Source of the DNA: Sanguibacter gelidistatuariae
Lineage (GTDB): Bacteria > Actinomycetota > Actinomycetes > Actinomycetales > Cellulomonadaceae
Assembly: GCF_900096585.1 (NCBI RefSeq)
Contig: NZ_FMYH01000011.1
Span: forward strand, 1-64,000
Reading direction: 5' to 3'
Length of the DNA: 64,000 nucleotides
Positions within the stretch are counted from its first letter, which is position 1, and each line of letters starts with the position of its first letter. The notes beneath the pieces are model-generated. The model saw only the letters and a program-made list of their open reading frames with translations, made no database searches and was not told where the DNA came from. Shown here piece by piece: positions 48,081 through 57,077 of this stretch. Position numbers and translations under genes: made by a program.

Positions 48081-49469
48081 ATGAGCACCCTCACGGAACG
48101 CAGAACTCGCCAGACCGCCAGGGGCACAGTCACGGCAACCACCGCTCATGGACGGTGGCCCCAGGCCCGGCTGGCGGTGCACGCAGTCGTACTGGGCGGC
48201 GCGGCAGCCGTGCTCGTGTTCTGGTGGGCGGGGACCCCCGCATCTGCTGGGTCGACTCCAGGAGGCGCGCTGACGAGTGCGGGTGAGCTGGCCGGTCTGC
48301 TCGCCGCCTATCTGGTCTGCCTCCAGCTTCTGCTCATCGGACGGGTGCCGTTCTTCGAGCGCGCGGTCGGGATGGATCGCCTCGTCGGGTGGCACCGGTC
48401 GCTCGGTACGACCGTCGTGCTCCTGGTGCTCACCCACGTGGGACTCATGATCGTCGGGGGCGGGCTTCTTGATCACGAGGCGTTGTGGCCGGAGGCCCTC
48501 TCGCTCATCGCGAGACAACCGAAGCTGCTCAGCGCCGTCGTGGGGACGGGGATCTTCCTGGTGGTGGGGCTCTCGAGTGCGCGACTGGCCCGCAGGGTCC
48601 TGTCGTACGAGGTCTGGTTCGTGATCCATCTGTCGGTGTATGTCGCCATCTTCCTCACCTTCGGGCACCAGATCGCGGCCGGAACGCACTTCGTCGACGC
48701 TCCGGTCGCTCGGGCGGTCTGGATCGGCCTCTACGTCGCCACGGCGTCGGCCCTGCTCACATGGCGCGTGCTCATCCCGCTCGTCGCCGGCCGGCAGATG
48801 ATGCTGCGGGTCGAGCAGGTCGTCCCGGAGGGAGCCGGGATGGTGAGCGTGTGGTTGCGCGGCTCAGGGCTAGAACGCCTCGAGGCTCGGGGAGGGCAGT
48901 TTGTCCTCGTGCGCTTCCTCACGATGGGGCACCTGTGGACTGCGCATCCCTACTCCCTCTCGATGATCCCGACCTCGGACCGGCTGCGGGTGACCGTCGC
49001 CGCGCTCGGCGACCACTCGGCCGCGACGGCCCGGTTGCGTCCAGGCACGAGGGTCCTCGTCGAAGGTCCGTTCGGCCGGTTCACGGCCGAGCAGGCGTGG
49101 TCTGCGCGCACCCTTCTCGTCGCGGGAGGCGCCGGCATCGGACCGATCCGGTCGCTCGCTGAGGACCTGGTCCGGCGTGGTCACGACGTCGTCGTCGTGC
49201 ATCGGGCCCACACGTCAGAGGGCCTGGCGCTGAGCCGAGAGCTCTCCGGCTCGCTGTCCCTGCGGTACGTCGCACTACCGGGGCGTCGGGCCGACCTCGG
49301 GTACGACCCGCTCGACCCCCACAATCTCCTGCGACTCGTCCCTGACATCGCTGACCGTGACGTCTTCGTCTGCGGCCCCGAAGGGCTGATCTCGACCGTC
49401 GTCCGCTCGGTGCGCGCCCTCGGCGTTCCCCGCAGCGCCATCCATCACGAGGAGCTGAGCCTGTCATGA
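48081..49469 (+). CDS. Ferric-reductase-like transmembrane oxidoreductase with FAD/NAD module
   Basis: 462 residues. About six helices with paired His in GWHRSLGTTVVLLVLTHVG and FVIHLSVYVAI (haem ligand pattern), then a ferredoxin-reductase-type FAD domain (HPYSLS) and NAD domain (VAGGAGIGPIRSLAEDL; FVCGPEGL). It resembles FRE/NOX-family proteins that pass NADH electrons across the membrane. It overlaps by four bases an FMN-binding protein, followed by ApbE, so the electrons probably go to a covalently bound extracytoplasmic FMN. Confidence 0.85.
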   Translation: MSTLTERRTRQTARGTVTATTAHGRWPQARLAVHAVVLGGAAAVLVFWWAGTPASAGSTPGGALTSAGELAGLLAAYLVCLQLLLIGRVPFFERAVGMDRLVGWHRSLGTTVVLLVLTHVGLMIVGGGLLDHEALWPEALSLIARQPKLLSAVVGTGIFLVVGLSSARLARRVLSYEVWFVIHLSVYVAIFLTFGHQIAAGTHFVDAPVARAVWIGLYVATASALLTWRVLIPLVAGRQMMLRVEQVVPEGAGMVSVWLRGSGLERLEARGGQFVLVRFLTMGHLWTAHPYSLSMIPTSDRLRVTVAALGDHSAATARLRPGTRVLVEGPFGRFTAEQAWSARTLLVAGGAGIGPIRSLAEDLVRRGHDVVVVHRAHTSEGLALSRELSGSLSLRYVALPGRRADLGYDPLDPHNLLRLVPDIADRDVFVCGPEGLISTVVRSVRALGVPRSAIHHEELSLS

Positions 49470-49984
49470 CCACACCACGGTGGCGCGGAACTCTCATCTA
49501 CACCGGGACGCTCGCGACGATCGGCACGGTCGCGTTCACCCGATTCGGCCCGCTGGCCGGGACGGATCAGGTGGCGCCTGTCACGGCGGCGCCGGTCGCA
49601 TCCTCCTCAAGTCCGGTGTCCCCGTCGACCGGGAGTGCAGCATCGTCGGCGAACGCGACCCCGAGCCCGTCGGACACCGCGACGCCAGCGCCCGGGTCGA
49701 CGACGTCGAGCACCGTGACCGTCGCGGGATCGGTGTCCCAGACGCGCTACGGTCCCGTGCAGGTGTCGGTGACGTTCACCGGGTCCACGATCGTCGACGT
49801 CCGGACACTCCAGTCACCGAGCGCGGAGCGTGAGAGCGTCCAGATCGCGGCGCGGTCGACCCCGACTCTGGCGAAGGAGGTGCTCGCGGCCCAGTCCGCG
49901 ACGATCGACACCGTCTCCGGAGCGACCTACACCTCTGAGGGCTACCGCGAGTCCGTGCAGTCGGCGATCGACCAGGTGGGCTGA
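49466..49984 (+). CDS. Membrane-anchored FMN-binding (flavinylated) protein
   Basis: 172 residues: N-terminal transmembrane segment (LIYTGTLATIGTVAF), Ser/Thr/Pro-rich linker to about 85, and an FMN_bind domain ending DTVSGATYTSEGYRESVQSA. The S/T-G-A-T motif in SGATYTS is where ApbE attaches FMN through phosphoester to Thr. The attachment machinery is the next gene. It likely carries electrons outside the membrane from the upstream ferric-reductase-like protein. Confidence 0.85.
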   Translation: MTTPRWRGTLIYTGTLATIGTVAFTRFGPLAGTDQVAPVTAAPVASSSSPVSPSTGSAASSANATPSPSDTATPAPGSTTSSTVTVAGSVSQTRYGPVQVSVTFTGSTIVDVRTLQSPSAERESVQIAARSTPTLAKEVLAAQSATIDTVSGATYTSEGYRESVQSAIDQVG

Positions 49985-49987
49985 CCC

Positions 49988-50737
49988 GTGCGCCGGACGG
50001 AGCACATCATGGGCATCCCTATCTCGATCGACATTCGTGACGCGCCCGACGAGCGCACGGCGGGCGAGGCGATGAGCGCCGCTTTCGAAGTCCTGCGGTC
50101 CGCCGACGAACGCTTCAGCCCGTTCCGGAGCAACAGCGAGCTGCGCCGTTACGAGCGCGGCGAGACGACCGCGTCTGCCGATCTTGTGGAGGTCTTCGAG
50201 ATCGCGCGTTGGGCGGGCATCGCCAGCTCGGGTGCCTTCAGCATCCACGCCCCCGACGGATCGCTCGACACCAACGGTGTTGTCAAGGGGTGGGCAGCGC
50301 AGCGTGCGGCCGAGGAGCTTCTCGCGCGTGGGGTCAGGAACTTCTGTCTGAACGCTGGAGGCGATGTTGTCACCCACGGGGAGCCCGAGCCGGGGCGGCC
50401 CTGGCGCACCGGTGTCCGTGACCCGGGCGATCCGCGGCGGGTCGTCGCCGTCGTCGAGCAGCATGACGGGGCGGTCGCGACGTCGGGGACCTACGAGCGA
50501 GGTGCCCACGTGTGGGACGGTCGCACCGGGGGACCGGCGCGCACCCTCGTCGCCGCGACCGTGGTCGCCGACAGCCTCACGACCGCGGACGTCCTCGCGA
50601 CGTGCGTCCTCGTGCTCGGCCCGGAGGGAGTCGCCTGGGCGATCGGCCAGGGCGCGCGTGATGCCTTCGCGGTCCTGCCCGGCGGGGGAGTGGTCACCGC
50701 CGGGGCGCAGGTCCAGCTGCCCGCAGGCGTAGCGTGA
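49988..50737 (+). CDS. apbE: FAD:protein FMN transferase (ApbE)
   Basis: 249 residues. ApbE motifs: MGIPISIDI start, FRSNSELRR, LDTNGVVKGWAAQRAAEEL (DxGgiaKG variant), NAGGDVVTHG, VATSGTYERG, VVADSLTTADVLATCVLVLG. It transfers FMN from FAD to Thr/Ser of FMN_bind targets; here the preceding gene is the obvious target. It begins four bases after that stop at GTG 49988. Its last 44 bases overlap the convergent histidine kinase gene. Confidence 0.9.
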   Translation: MRRTEHIMGIPISIDIRDAPDERTAGEAMSAAFEVLRSADERFSPFRSNSELRRYERGETTASADLVEVFEIARWAGIASSGAFSIHAPDGSLDTNGVVKGWAAQRAAEELLARGVRNFCLNAGGDVVTHGEPEPGRPWRTGVRDPGDPRRVVAVVEQHDGAVATSGTYERGAHVWDGRTGGPARTLVAATVVADSLTTADVLATCVLVLGPEGVAWAIGQGARDAFAVLPGGGVVTAGAQVQLPAGVA

Positions 50738-51944
50738 GGGCCGCACCCTCCCGACCGTCTGGGCGCGGGCCGGCGACGACGGACCCGCCGTGCTGGGCCG
50801 CGACCTCGGCGACGAGCGCCAGGCCCAGTCCGTAGTGGCGGCGGTCGCCCTCAGGAGGTGCTCCCGTACGCCGGGAGGCGAACCGCTCGAAGAGGTCGGC
50901 AGCCTCACCTGCGATTCCCGGGCCGTCGTCCTCGACCCGCACGACGACGGCATCACCGTCGCGGGCGACGACGACCCCCACGTGGCCCGTGGCGTGGTCG
51001 AGGGCGTTGTCGACCAGGGCGGTCACCGCTCGCCGCACCGACACAGCCGAGACGGTTGCGACGACCGACGACGGGCCGGACCTGGCGAGCTCGACGTGGC
51101 GTCCCTGGGCCGTGGCGCGCGCCGCGTCGACCGTCGCGTCGGCGATCACGGCGATGTCGACCTCGGTCAGGTCGACCGAGCGTGCGTCGGCCGCGAGGAG
51201 CATGTCCTCCAGGATGGACGTCAACGCCCGGGTGTCCTCCAGCAGGCCGTCCACGTCCTCGGGCAGTCGTGAGCCGCTCGACAGCCCGTGCTCGGCGCGG
51301 ACATGCCGCTTGAGCAGCTGCGCCCTCGTCGAGAGCAGGGTGAGCGGGGTCCGCAGCTCGTGGCTCGCGTCGGCGACGAACCGGCGCTGCAGGGCAAGAG
51401 CCTCGACCGTGGGGCGAACGGCACGTCGCCCGAGCCAGGTACCTCCCAGTCCTGCCAGGATGACTCCGACCCCGCCGGCGACGACGAGCGCAGTCACGAG
51501 TCGTTCCATCTCCTCCCGTGCCTCCTGCGGGTCGAGGACCACTTGGACCGTCCGGCCGCGGGACTGCGCGGTGAAGGCCGTGAGCGTCCCGGCAGAGACC
51601 TCGATCCGGGTCCGGCGGTCCTGACCTGATCGTGCAACCTCGTCCATGATGGCGAGGTCGGGGAGACCAATCGGCATGGTGTCCGAGACCTCGAGCCCAC
51701 GGGGCCCCTTGATCGCCACCCACATGCCGGTCGGGGCGTCGTGGACGTCGTCGATCGATCGGGCCGCGGCCTCGATGCGGCGCTCGCCGTCCTCGGTCTG
51801 CCCCCGCTTCACGACTCCCACCACAACCGCCCCGACCAGGGTCAGGCAGACGAGGACGAGCGCGGCGGTCTGCAGTCCCAGGCGTCGGGCCGTCTGTCGG
51901 AGCCGCCCCTGCTCGGCCGAGGTCAGGGGAGTGGGGCGGCTCAT
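50694..51944 (-). CDS. Sensor histidine kinase
   Basis: 416 residues. N-terminal transmembrane helix (LQTAALVLVCLTLVGAVVVG, about 24-43), ~95-residue extracytoplasmic region, second helix around 150-170, HisKA FVADASHELRTPLTLLS with H195, N box ALVDNALDH, and ATP-lid EDDGPGIAGEAADLFERF with LGLALVAEVAAQHGG. It partners with the response regulator upstream (ATGA overlap at 51941). The convergent overlap with apbE places it as a likely regulator of the electron-transfer operon. Confidence 0.9.
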   Translation of the reverse strand: MSRPTPLTSAEQGRLRQTARRLGLQTAALVLVCLTLVGAVVVGVVKRGQTEDGERRIEAAARSIDDVHDAPTGMWVAIKGPRGLEVSDTMPIGLPDLAIMDEVARSGQDRRTRIEVSAGTLTAFTAQSRGRTVQVVLDPQEAREEMERLVTALVVAGGVGVILAGLGGTWLGRRAVRPTVEALALQRRFVADASHELRTPLTLLSTRAQLLKRHVRAEHGLSSGSRLPEDVDGLLEDTRALTSILEDMLLAADARSVDLTEVDIAVIADATVDAARATAQGRHVELARSGPSSVVATVSAVSVRRAVTALVDNALDHATGHVGVVVARDGDAVVVRVEDDGPGIAGEAADLFERFASRRTGAPPEGDRRHYGLGLALVAEVAAQHGGSVVAGPRPDGREGAALTLRLRAAGPAPRR

Positions 51945-52618
51945 CCCCGCCCCAGGCGGTAGCCCAGACCGCGGACGGTCGTCACGACCTCCCGGCCCAG
52001 CTTGCGCCGGAGGTAGTAGACGTACGTGTCGACCGCGCCCTCGTCCTCGGTGCCCTCGAAGACTCGGTTGAGGATCTCACCGCGGGAGAACACCTGGCGA
52101 GGGCGGCGAGCCAGGAGGTCGAGGAGGGAACACTCCCGCTCCGAGAGACCCACGACCGTCCCGTCCGCGGCGGTGACTCGGCGGGTGCCCGCATCGAGCT
52201 CGAGGGCACCGAAGCGGACGGTTCCCGTGTCCGGGAGCGAGCCGCCACCTCCCCGGCGGCGCAGCGCACGGAGCCGGGCGGTGAACTCGTCGAGGTCGAA
52301 GGGCTTGGACATGTAGTCCTCCGCGCCGGCGTCGAGCCCGGCCACCCGGTCGGCAGGGTTGCCCAGCGCGGACAGGACGAGCGCTGGGGTGAGCACGCCG
52401 CGCCCTCGCAGCCGGCCGAGCAGGTCGAGACCCTCGATCGCCGGGAGCCCACGATCGAGGACAAGGACGTCGTACGCCCTGGTCAGCCCCAGGTGGAGGC
52501 CGCGTTGGCCGTCCCCCGCGACGTCGACGGCGTATCCCTCGTCAGTGAGGAGCTCCTCGAGCATCGCGGAGAGCTGGCTATCGTCCTCGACCAGCAGAAC
52601 CCGTGCGGACTGTGTCAT
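51941..52618 (-). CDS. OmpR-family response regulator
   Basis: 225 residues. Receiver with D55 (DVLVLDRGLPA) and Lys in SKPFDLDEF; winged-helix C-terminus with VDTYVYYLRRKLG. AGGAGG eight bases before ATG 52618 selects this start over ATG 52639 and the longer frame at 52717. Coupled to the kinase downstream by a four-base overlap. Likely targets are the flavin operon or its own promoter. Confidence 0.9.
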   Translation of the reverse strand: MTQSARVLLVEDDSQLSAMLEELLTDEGYAVDVAGDGQRGLHLGLTRAYDVLVLDRGLPAIEGLDLLGRLRGRGVLTPALVLSALGNPADRVAGLDAGAEDYMSKPFDLDEFTARLRALRRRGGGGSLPDTGTVRFGALELDAGTRRVTAADGTVVGLSERECSLLDLLARRPRQVFSRGEILNRVFEGTEDEGAVDTYVYYLRRKLGREVVTTVRGLGYRLGRG

Positions 52619-52718
52619 CGTCGTCGCCTCCTGGGACATGGTAGGACCGCGGCCATCGCCTGCGTGTACGCGGCCTGGCTCGACCAGGGCACAAGGACAC
52701 CCGACCGAAAGCCCCACA

Positions 52719-53456
52719 TCACCGTGGGCGGGAGGTGCTGGTCGTTCCTATCGAGGCTGTGATCGGGGACGGCTTGAAGCCTTTGACCGTCAGCCAGATG
52801 CCGAGCGAGAACTCCCAGAGCGCGATGGGGATGACGGCGAGCCCCGGGACGGTGGACACCGGTTCCCAGGCGCCGAACAGGATGCCGATGTCGGAGGCGA
52901 CGAGCAGGGGCGCCCCGATGAAGCCGATGATGGGAAGAATCCGCGGTACCAGACGCGACTGGTACAGCAGGGAGCCGAGCAGCAGCGCGTTGACAGCCGG
53001 CATGAAGCTCTGCCCGAGGAGGGTCGTCCACTCGCGCTGAGCGACGAGCGCCTGGCCGGTGACCAGGGCGCCCGCTCCGGCTCCGTCCTGACGAAGGGTG
53101 ACGATCGACAGAAGCGCCACCACGCCGGCGAATATCGTCGCGGCCTCGAGAACTCGTGCGCCGACGAAGCCCAGCGCGACTCCTTGGTTCTGTCTCTTGA
53201 CCACGGGGTAGAGCACGACGGCGGTGCCGATGCCGGCGAGGGCCACGATGATCTCCAGCATGGCGCCGACCATCACGGCAGTGTCTGGGCCCGGGCCGGT
53301 GATGAAGTTCGGGTCGGTTCGGATCGCGCTGTAGAGCCCGAGGGTCGGGATCGAGACAAAGGTGATCAGGTAGAGCACGCCGGCGACGAGCGCGGTCTTC
53401 CTCAGCGGGTCCATCGGGACTTGGGTCGTTGCTGTCGTGCGGTCGGGGGTGGTCAT
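52719..53456 (-). CDS. DUF4386-family membrane protein
   Basis: 245 residues with about six hydrophobic helices; LRKTALVAGVLYLITFVSIP at the start, TLLGQSFMPAVNALLLGSLL, and IALWEFSLGIWLTVKGFKPS at the end are the typical DUF4386 signatures. Function unknown. It overlaps the upstream SDR gene by four bases (53453-53456). A decayed copy of the C-terminal tail lies at 63730-63798. Confidence 0.85.
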   Translation of the reverse strand: MTTPDRTTATTQVPMDPLRKTALVAGVLYLITFVSIPTLGLYSAIRTDPNFITGPGPDTAVMVGAMLEIIVALAGIGTAVVLYPVVKRQNQGVALGFVGARVLEAATIFAGVVALLSIVTLRQDGAGAGALVTGQALVAQREWTTLLGQSFMPAVNALLLGSLLYQSRLVPRILPIIGFIGAPLLVASDIGILFGAWEPVSTVPGLAVIPIALWEFSLGIWLTVKGFKPSPITASIGTTSTSRPR

Positions 53457-54334
53457 GGTGTTCTCCTTGTCTCAGCTAGGCCGGTGAGGGTGGTGCTCAC
53501 CTGCCAGAGTCGTGCCGCGACGGTCTCGTCGTAGCTCTGCGTGGACGATTTCTGTGGCTTGCTGTTGGAGAAGTAGACGCCCGTGACCTGCGCGAGATCC
53601 GACGCGGAAGCCACACGGATCGACGTTGCCGCCCCGCGTGCGGGGCTCCTCATGAACGGTCGGAAGAATGGGACGAGCCGTCGTTGCACCGTGCTCGGGT
53701 CACCCGCCCCGAACGATGTGTTCACCATGCCGGGGTGTACCGCGTTCGCTGTGACGGAGGTACCCCGGAGTCTCCGGGCGAGCTCGTAGGTGAAGAGGAC
53801 GTTGGCAAGCTTGGACTGGTTGTAGGCCCGTGAGCCGGAGTAGGACTGCTCACCTTGAAGGTCGTCGAAGTCGATCCGTCCCATGGTCTGGGCGTTGGAA
53901 GCGACGGTGACAACACGAGCCGGGGCGCTCTCCTCGAGTCGCTCGAGCAGGAGGGAAGTGAGCAGGAACGGTGCTAGGTGGTTGAGTGCGAAGGTGCGCT
54001 CGAGCCCATCAGCGGTGACGTGCCGCGTGTCCCAGTAGCCGCCGACGTTGTTGATCAGCACGTCGATCTTGGACAGTCTCTCAAGTACCTCGTCAGCCAG
54101 CTGCCGCACCTCCGACTGCGAGGACAGGTCCGCGACGAACACGTCGACCTGGCCACCTCCGGCTGCGCGAACCTCACGAGCCGCGGCCTCGACGCGCTCG
54201 GGGTGCCGGCCGGTGATGGCGAGACGCGCCCCCATCGTGGCCAGGCCTACGGCGGTCGCCCGACCGATGCCTGCGCTGCCACCGGTGACCAACACCGTCC
54301 TGCCGGTCATCGGTCCGCCCGGGCCTCGTTCCAT
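53453..54334 (-). CDS. Short-chain dehydrogenase (retinol dehydrogenase-like)
   Basis: 293 residues: TGGSAGIGRATAVGLA (NAD motif, about 17-32), NNVGGYW, catalytic SNAQT then YNQSKLANVLF (Y-x3-K). The KxANVLFTYELARRL segment is typical of the plant/animal retinol-dehydrogenase-like SDRs found in actinobacteria. An alternative ATG at 54310 would remove eight residues. It is followed, four-base overlap, by DUF4386 and preceded by DUF4389, forming a short operon; substrate unknown. Confidence 0.8.
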   Translation of the reverse strand: MERGPGGPMTGRTVLVTGGSAGIGRATAVGLATMGARLAITGRHPERVEAAAREVRAAGGGQVDVFVADLSSQSEVRQLADEVLERLSKIDVLINNVGGYWDTRHVTADGLERTFALNHLAPFLLTSLLLERLEESAPARVVTVASNAQTMGRIDFDDLQGEQSYSGSRAYNQSKLANVLFTYELARRLRGTSVTANAVHPGMVNTSFGAGDPSTVQRRLVPFFRPFMRSPARGAATSIRVASASDLAQVTGVYFSNSKPQKSSTQSYDETVAARLWQVSTTLTGLAETRRTP

Positions 54335-54335
54335 C

Positions 54336-55196
54336 TCAACCGGCTCCCATGCTCGACGGGTTGGACGGTGGATCCAGCGCTCCCTGGTCGAGCCGGAATG
54401 GCGGATACCTGTCGCTCATCAGGGCCACGTAGGTCATGGTGCGGAAGGACCACCGGTGGATGCCCATGAGCAGGTTGAACAGTCCGAGCCGGTACACGCC
54501 GGTGAACAGAAGGATGATGGCGGCAATCAGAACCAAGAGCCCCAGCAACGAGAAGCCCTTGCTCGACGTCGACGGCCACGCGCCCCCGGTGAAGGCGGCA
54601 ACGATCAACAGCTGCGGCAAAGCGAGCAGCCAGGACTTGAACAGAACCTTCCAGTGGGAGAGATTGAGCGGGTACACGACGTCGAACTCTGCCGGGTAGT
54701 CGCAGCGCGCCAGCGTGAACGGGGGATAGCGGTCAGTACCCAGAACTCCATAGGAATAGAAGGCAACACGCCAGTGCCAACGCAAGACGCCGACCGTGAA
54801 CTGGAACAGCGACGCTGGATAGCGGCCGGTGAACAGGATGGCGATTCCTGCAGCGACGGTCACCACCATAAATGCGAAGCCGAGCATCCCGAGCACGACG
54901 TAGTGCGGGAGGGCGAGAAGCCACTTGAAAATCCAGAGCCAGCGTGACAGCACAGGATCGAGGTGGCCCGTGAGATGCGCGGGTTCTGACGCTTCCGTCC
55001 CGTCGGCGTCGATCTCGTGCGGCGCTCCGGGTGCGATCGCCCGCCCCAGGCGGGCGGCGCCGAGCAGGATCAAGAACACGCCGAGGGCGATCCCGGCCAG
55101 TCCCCACGGGACTGCCCAGGACCGGGCCAATGCTGAGATCCCGGCCAGACCGAGCACCACCCCGGCCACGAGCATGGTCATCGACAGCGCCGGCAT
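54336..55196 (-). CDS. DUF4389 double-repeat membrane protein
   Basis: 286 residues. Two hydrophobic helices at the start, then two copies of a DUF4389 unit: WIFKWLLALPHYVVLGML with FTGRYPASLFQFTVGVLRW and TDRYPPFTL; then LFKSWLLALPQLLIVAAF with FTGVYRLGLFNLLMGIHRW and SDRYPPFRL. Function unknown; such proteins occur in actinobacterial membranes. Starts 60 bases before the MDR gene stop on the same strand, probably separate promoter. Confidence 0.8.
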   Translation of the reverse strand: MPALSMTMLVAGVVLGLAGISALARSWAVPWGLAGIALGVFLILLGAARLGRAIAPGAPHEIDADGTEASEPAHLTGHLDPVLSRWLWIFKWLLALPHYVVLGMLGFAFMVVTVAAGIAILFTGRYPASLFQFTVGVLRWHWRVAFYSYGVLGTDRYPPFTLARCDYPAEFDVVYPLNLSHWKVLFKSWLLALPQLLIVAAFTGGAWPSTSSKGFSLLGLLVLIAAIILLFTGVYRLGLFNLLMGIHRWSFRTMTYVALMSDRYPPFRLDQGALDPPSNPSSMGAG

Positions 55197-55261
55197 CTTG
55201 CCCTGCTGAATCGTGATTGTGGATATTGCGCACGTCTTTCATCGGTGATGATCGAGTGGTC

Positions 55262-56227
55262 TCAGATGGCGATGGCGACCTTTCCGCGTGCGTGTCCGGC
55301 TTCGAGGTAGCGCATCGCGTCCGGCATCTGTTCGAGCCGGAATGTCCGGTCGATCGTGGGCGAGACGGCGCCGGTCTCGATGAGATCGGTGAGCCTCTCG
55401 AGGTCGCTGGTGTTCTGCGTCGCGATGAACGTGGCAAGCCGTTGGTGGACCAGCGGCGATAGCGCGACGGCGCGGAGCTGTCGGCTCATGCCGATCCAGC
55501 TGCCACCCTGTTCGCCGCCGACGATGACGAGCGTCCCGCGGTGGGTGAGCGCTCTGCGGAGCCGCGTGAGGCTCGCATCGCCCCCGATGTCGAGGATCAG
55601 GTCGTAACAGTGGGCGCTCTGGGCGAAGTCGGTGGTCGTGTAGTCGACGACGTGATCGGCGCCGAGGGAGCGCACCAGGTCGAGCTTCGCGGTGCTGCAC
55701 ACGCCGGTGACCTCGGCTCCGAATGCTTTGGCGAGCTGCACGGAGAAGGTGCCGACACCGCCGGATGCGCCGACGATCAAGACCTTCTGTCCGGGCGCGA
55801 CCCGGCCGACGTCGCGCAGGCCCTGCAGGGCGGTGAGTGCCGACACCGGGACGGATGCGGCCTGCTCGAAGGTGACGTTCGCCGGCTTGCGCGCGAGCTT
55901 GTCCTCGCGGGCGGGCGCGTACTCGGCGAAGGATCCCTGACCGATCCCGAATACCTCGTCACCGATGGAGAACCGGGTGGCCGCCGAACCTACCCCGACC
56001 ACCGTGCCGGCCAGGTCTTGGCCGATCACCGGTTCTTTGGGGCCGCGGAACCCCAGGGCGAGTCGCATCACGTACGGCCTACCGGTCATGAGATGCCACG
56101 TGCCGCGACTCAGGCCTGCGGCATGCACCTGGACGAGCACCTCGTTGTCGGCGATCTCTGGTCGGGGAACCTGCTCAAGGTGCAAGGCGCCCGCTGAGCC
56201 GTACCGATGCTGGACGATCGCCCGCAT
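55262..56227 (-). CDS. Zinc-independent MDR alcohol dehydrogenase/quinone oxidoreductase
   Basis: 321 residues. Start [20 protein letters not shown], cofactor motif [20 protein letters not shown] (about 148), no Zn-ligand Cys pattern, C-terminal [11 protein letters not shown]. These enzymes reduce quinones or enones with NADPH. GGAGG five bases before ATG 56227 is the best ribosome site; ATG 56293 gives 22 extra residues without homology. Divergent from a TetR gene with twin operators, so it is probably induced by a TetR ligand such as an electrophile. Confidence 0.85.
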   Translation of the reverse strand: MRAIVQHRYGSAGALHLEQVPRPEIADNEVLVQVHAAGLSRGTWHLMTGRPYVMRLALGFRGPKEPVIGQDLAGTVVGVGSAATRFSIGDEVFGIGQGSFAEYAPAREDKLARKPANVTFEQAASVPVSALTALQGLRDVGRVAPGQKVLIVGASGGVGTFSVQLAKAFGAEVTGVCSTAKLDLVRSLGADHVVDYTTTDFAQSAHCYDLILDIGGDASLTRLRRALTHRGTLVIVGGEQGGSWIGMSRQLRAVALSPLVHQRLATFIATQNTSDLERLTDLIETGAVSPTIDRTFRLEQMPDAMRYLEAGHARGKVAIAI

Positions 56228-56330
56228 GGTGACCTCCGACGCCGAACCTTTCAGGTGGTCATCCTGCGCGTCGTGCTGTCCTACCGATGCCATGACCGCA
56301 TCCCTTCGGCCGATGGGTCCGGCCATCGTC

Positions 56331-56341
56331 GTACTTAGTAC
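56331..56341. promoter_or_regulatory. TetR operator site 1
   Basis: GTACTTAGTAC, an 11-bp perfect palindrome with a central T. It lies 103 bases upstream of the MDR start and 46 before the TetR start. Confidence 0.75.
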
Positions 56342-56351
56342 GAACTCTACC

Positions 56352-56362
56352 GTACATAGTAC
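56352..56362. promoter_or_regulatory. TetR operator site 2
   Basis: GTACATAGTAC, nearly identical to site 1 (one base differs), centred 21 bp away, about two helical turns. Flanking bases CG before and GAA after are also shared (CGTACWTAGTACGAA), arguing for duplicated TetR-family binding sites. Confidence 0.75.
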
Positions 56363-56387
56363 GAAGGTGAGATATGCTCCGGGCAAG

Positions 56388-57077
56388 ATGTCAGACCCCG
56401 ATCGCGTGAGTCCCGAACTGCGCACGCCACTGAGCCGAGAGCGCGTGCTGCGCGGAGCCATCAGCATCGCAGGCGAGTCGGGGATCGGATCTCTGACCAT
56501 CCGCTCGCTCGCGCACGCGCTGGGGGTCAAGCCGATGTCGCTGTACCACTACGTCGCGAACAAGGACGAAATCCTCGACGGCATCGTCGATCTCGTCTTC
56601 AGCCAGATCGAGCTGCCGTCATTGGCGGGCGCCTGGCGGCCGGAGCTGCATCAGTGGGCGCACTCCGCCCGTCGAGTGCTGACTCGCAACTCGTGGGCGA
56701 TCGCGCTCCTGGAGTCGCGAACCACCCCCGGTCCCGCAACGCTGCGACATCACGACAGGATCATCGGCGTCCTGCGCAGAGGAGGCTTCTCGGTACCCAT
56801 GACCGCCCACGCGTATGCACTCCTCGACAGCTACGTCTACGGATTCGCGCTTCAGGAGGCGGCTCTGCCGCCAGTCGGGTCGGGGATGGCCGCTGGACCC
56901 GGGGAACCGATCGTGCAGTCATTCTCCGACGGTTCTTATCCCTACCTTGTCGAGCTGGCCGTCGAGCACGTCTTCCAGCCCGGCCACGACTTTGGCGATG
57001 AGTTCGCATTCGGACTCGACCTGATCCTGGACGGCCTCGCGACGTCGATCTCAGGCAGCGGCGACACTCGTATCTGA
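56388..57077 (+). CDS. TetR-family regulator
   Basis: 229 residues. [43 protein letters not shown] and [19 protein letters not shown] (about 13-70) is the TetR DNA-binding domain; the C-terminal part [20 protein letters not shown] onward fits the TetR_C_1 (TetR proper) ligand pocket. ATG 56388 stands 25 bases from operator 2. It probably represses itself and the MDR gene. Confidence 0.9.
   Translation: MSDPDRVSPELRTPLSRERVLRGAISIAGESGIGSLTIRSLAHALGVKPMSLYHYVANKDEILDGIVDLVFSQIELPSLAGAWRPELHQWAHSARRVLTRNSWAIALLESRTTPGPATLRHHDRIIGVLRRGGFSVPMTAHAYALLDSYVYGFALQEAALPPVGSGMAAGPGEPIVQSFSDGSYPYLVELAVEHVFQPGHDFGDEFAFGLDLILDGLATSISGSGDTRI

Noticed and set aside
56228-56293. Upstream start of the MDR oxidoreductase
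   Set aside because: The 22 extra residues are not family-like and GGAGG at five bases marks ATG 56227.
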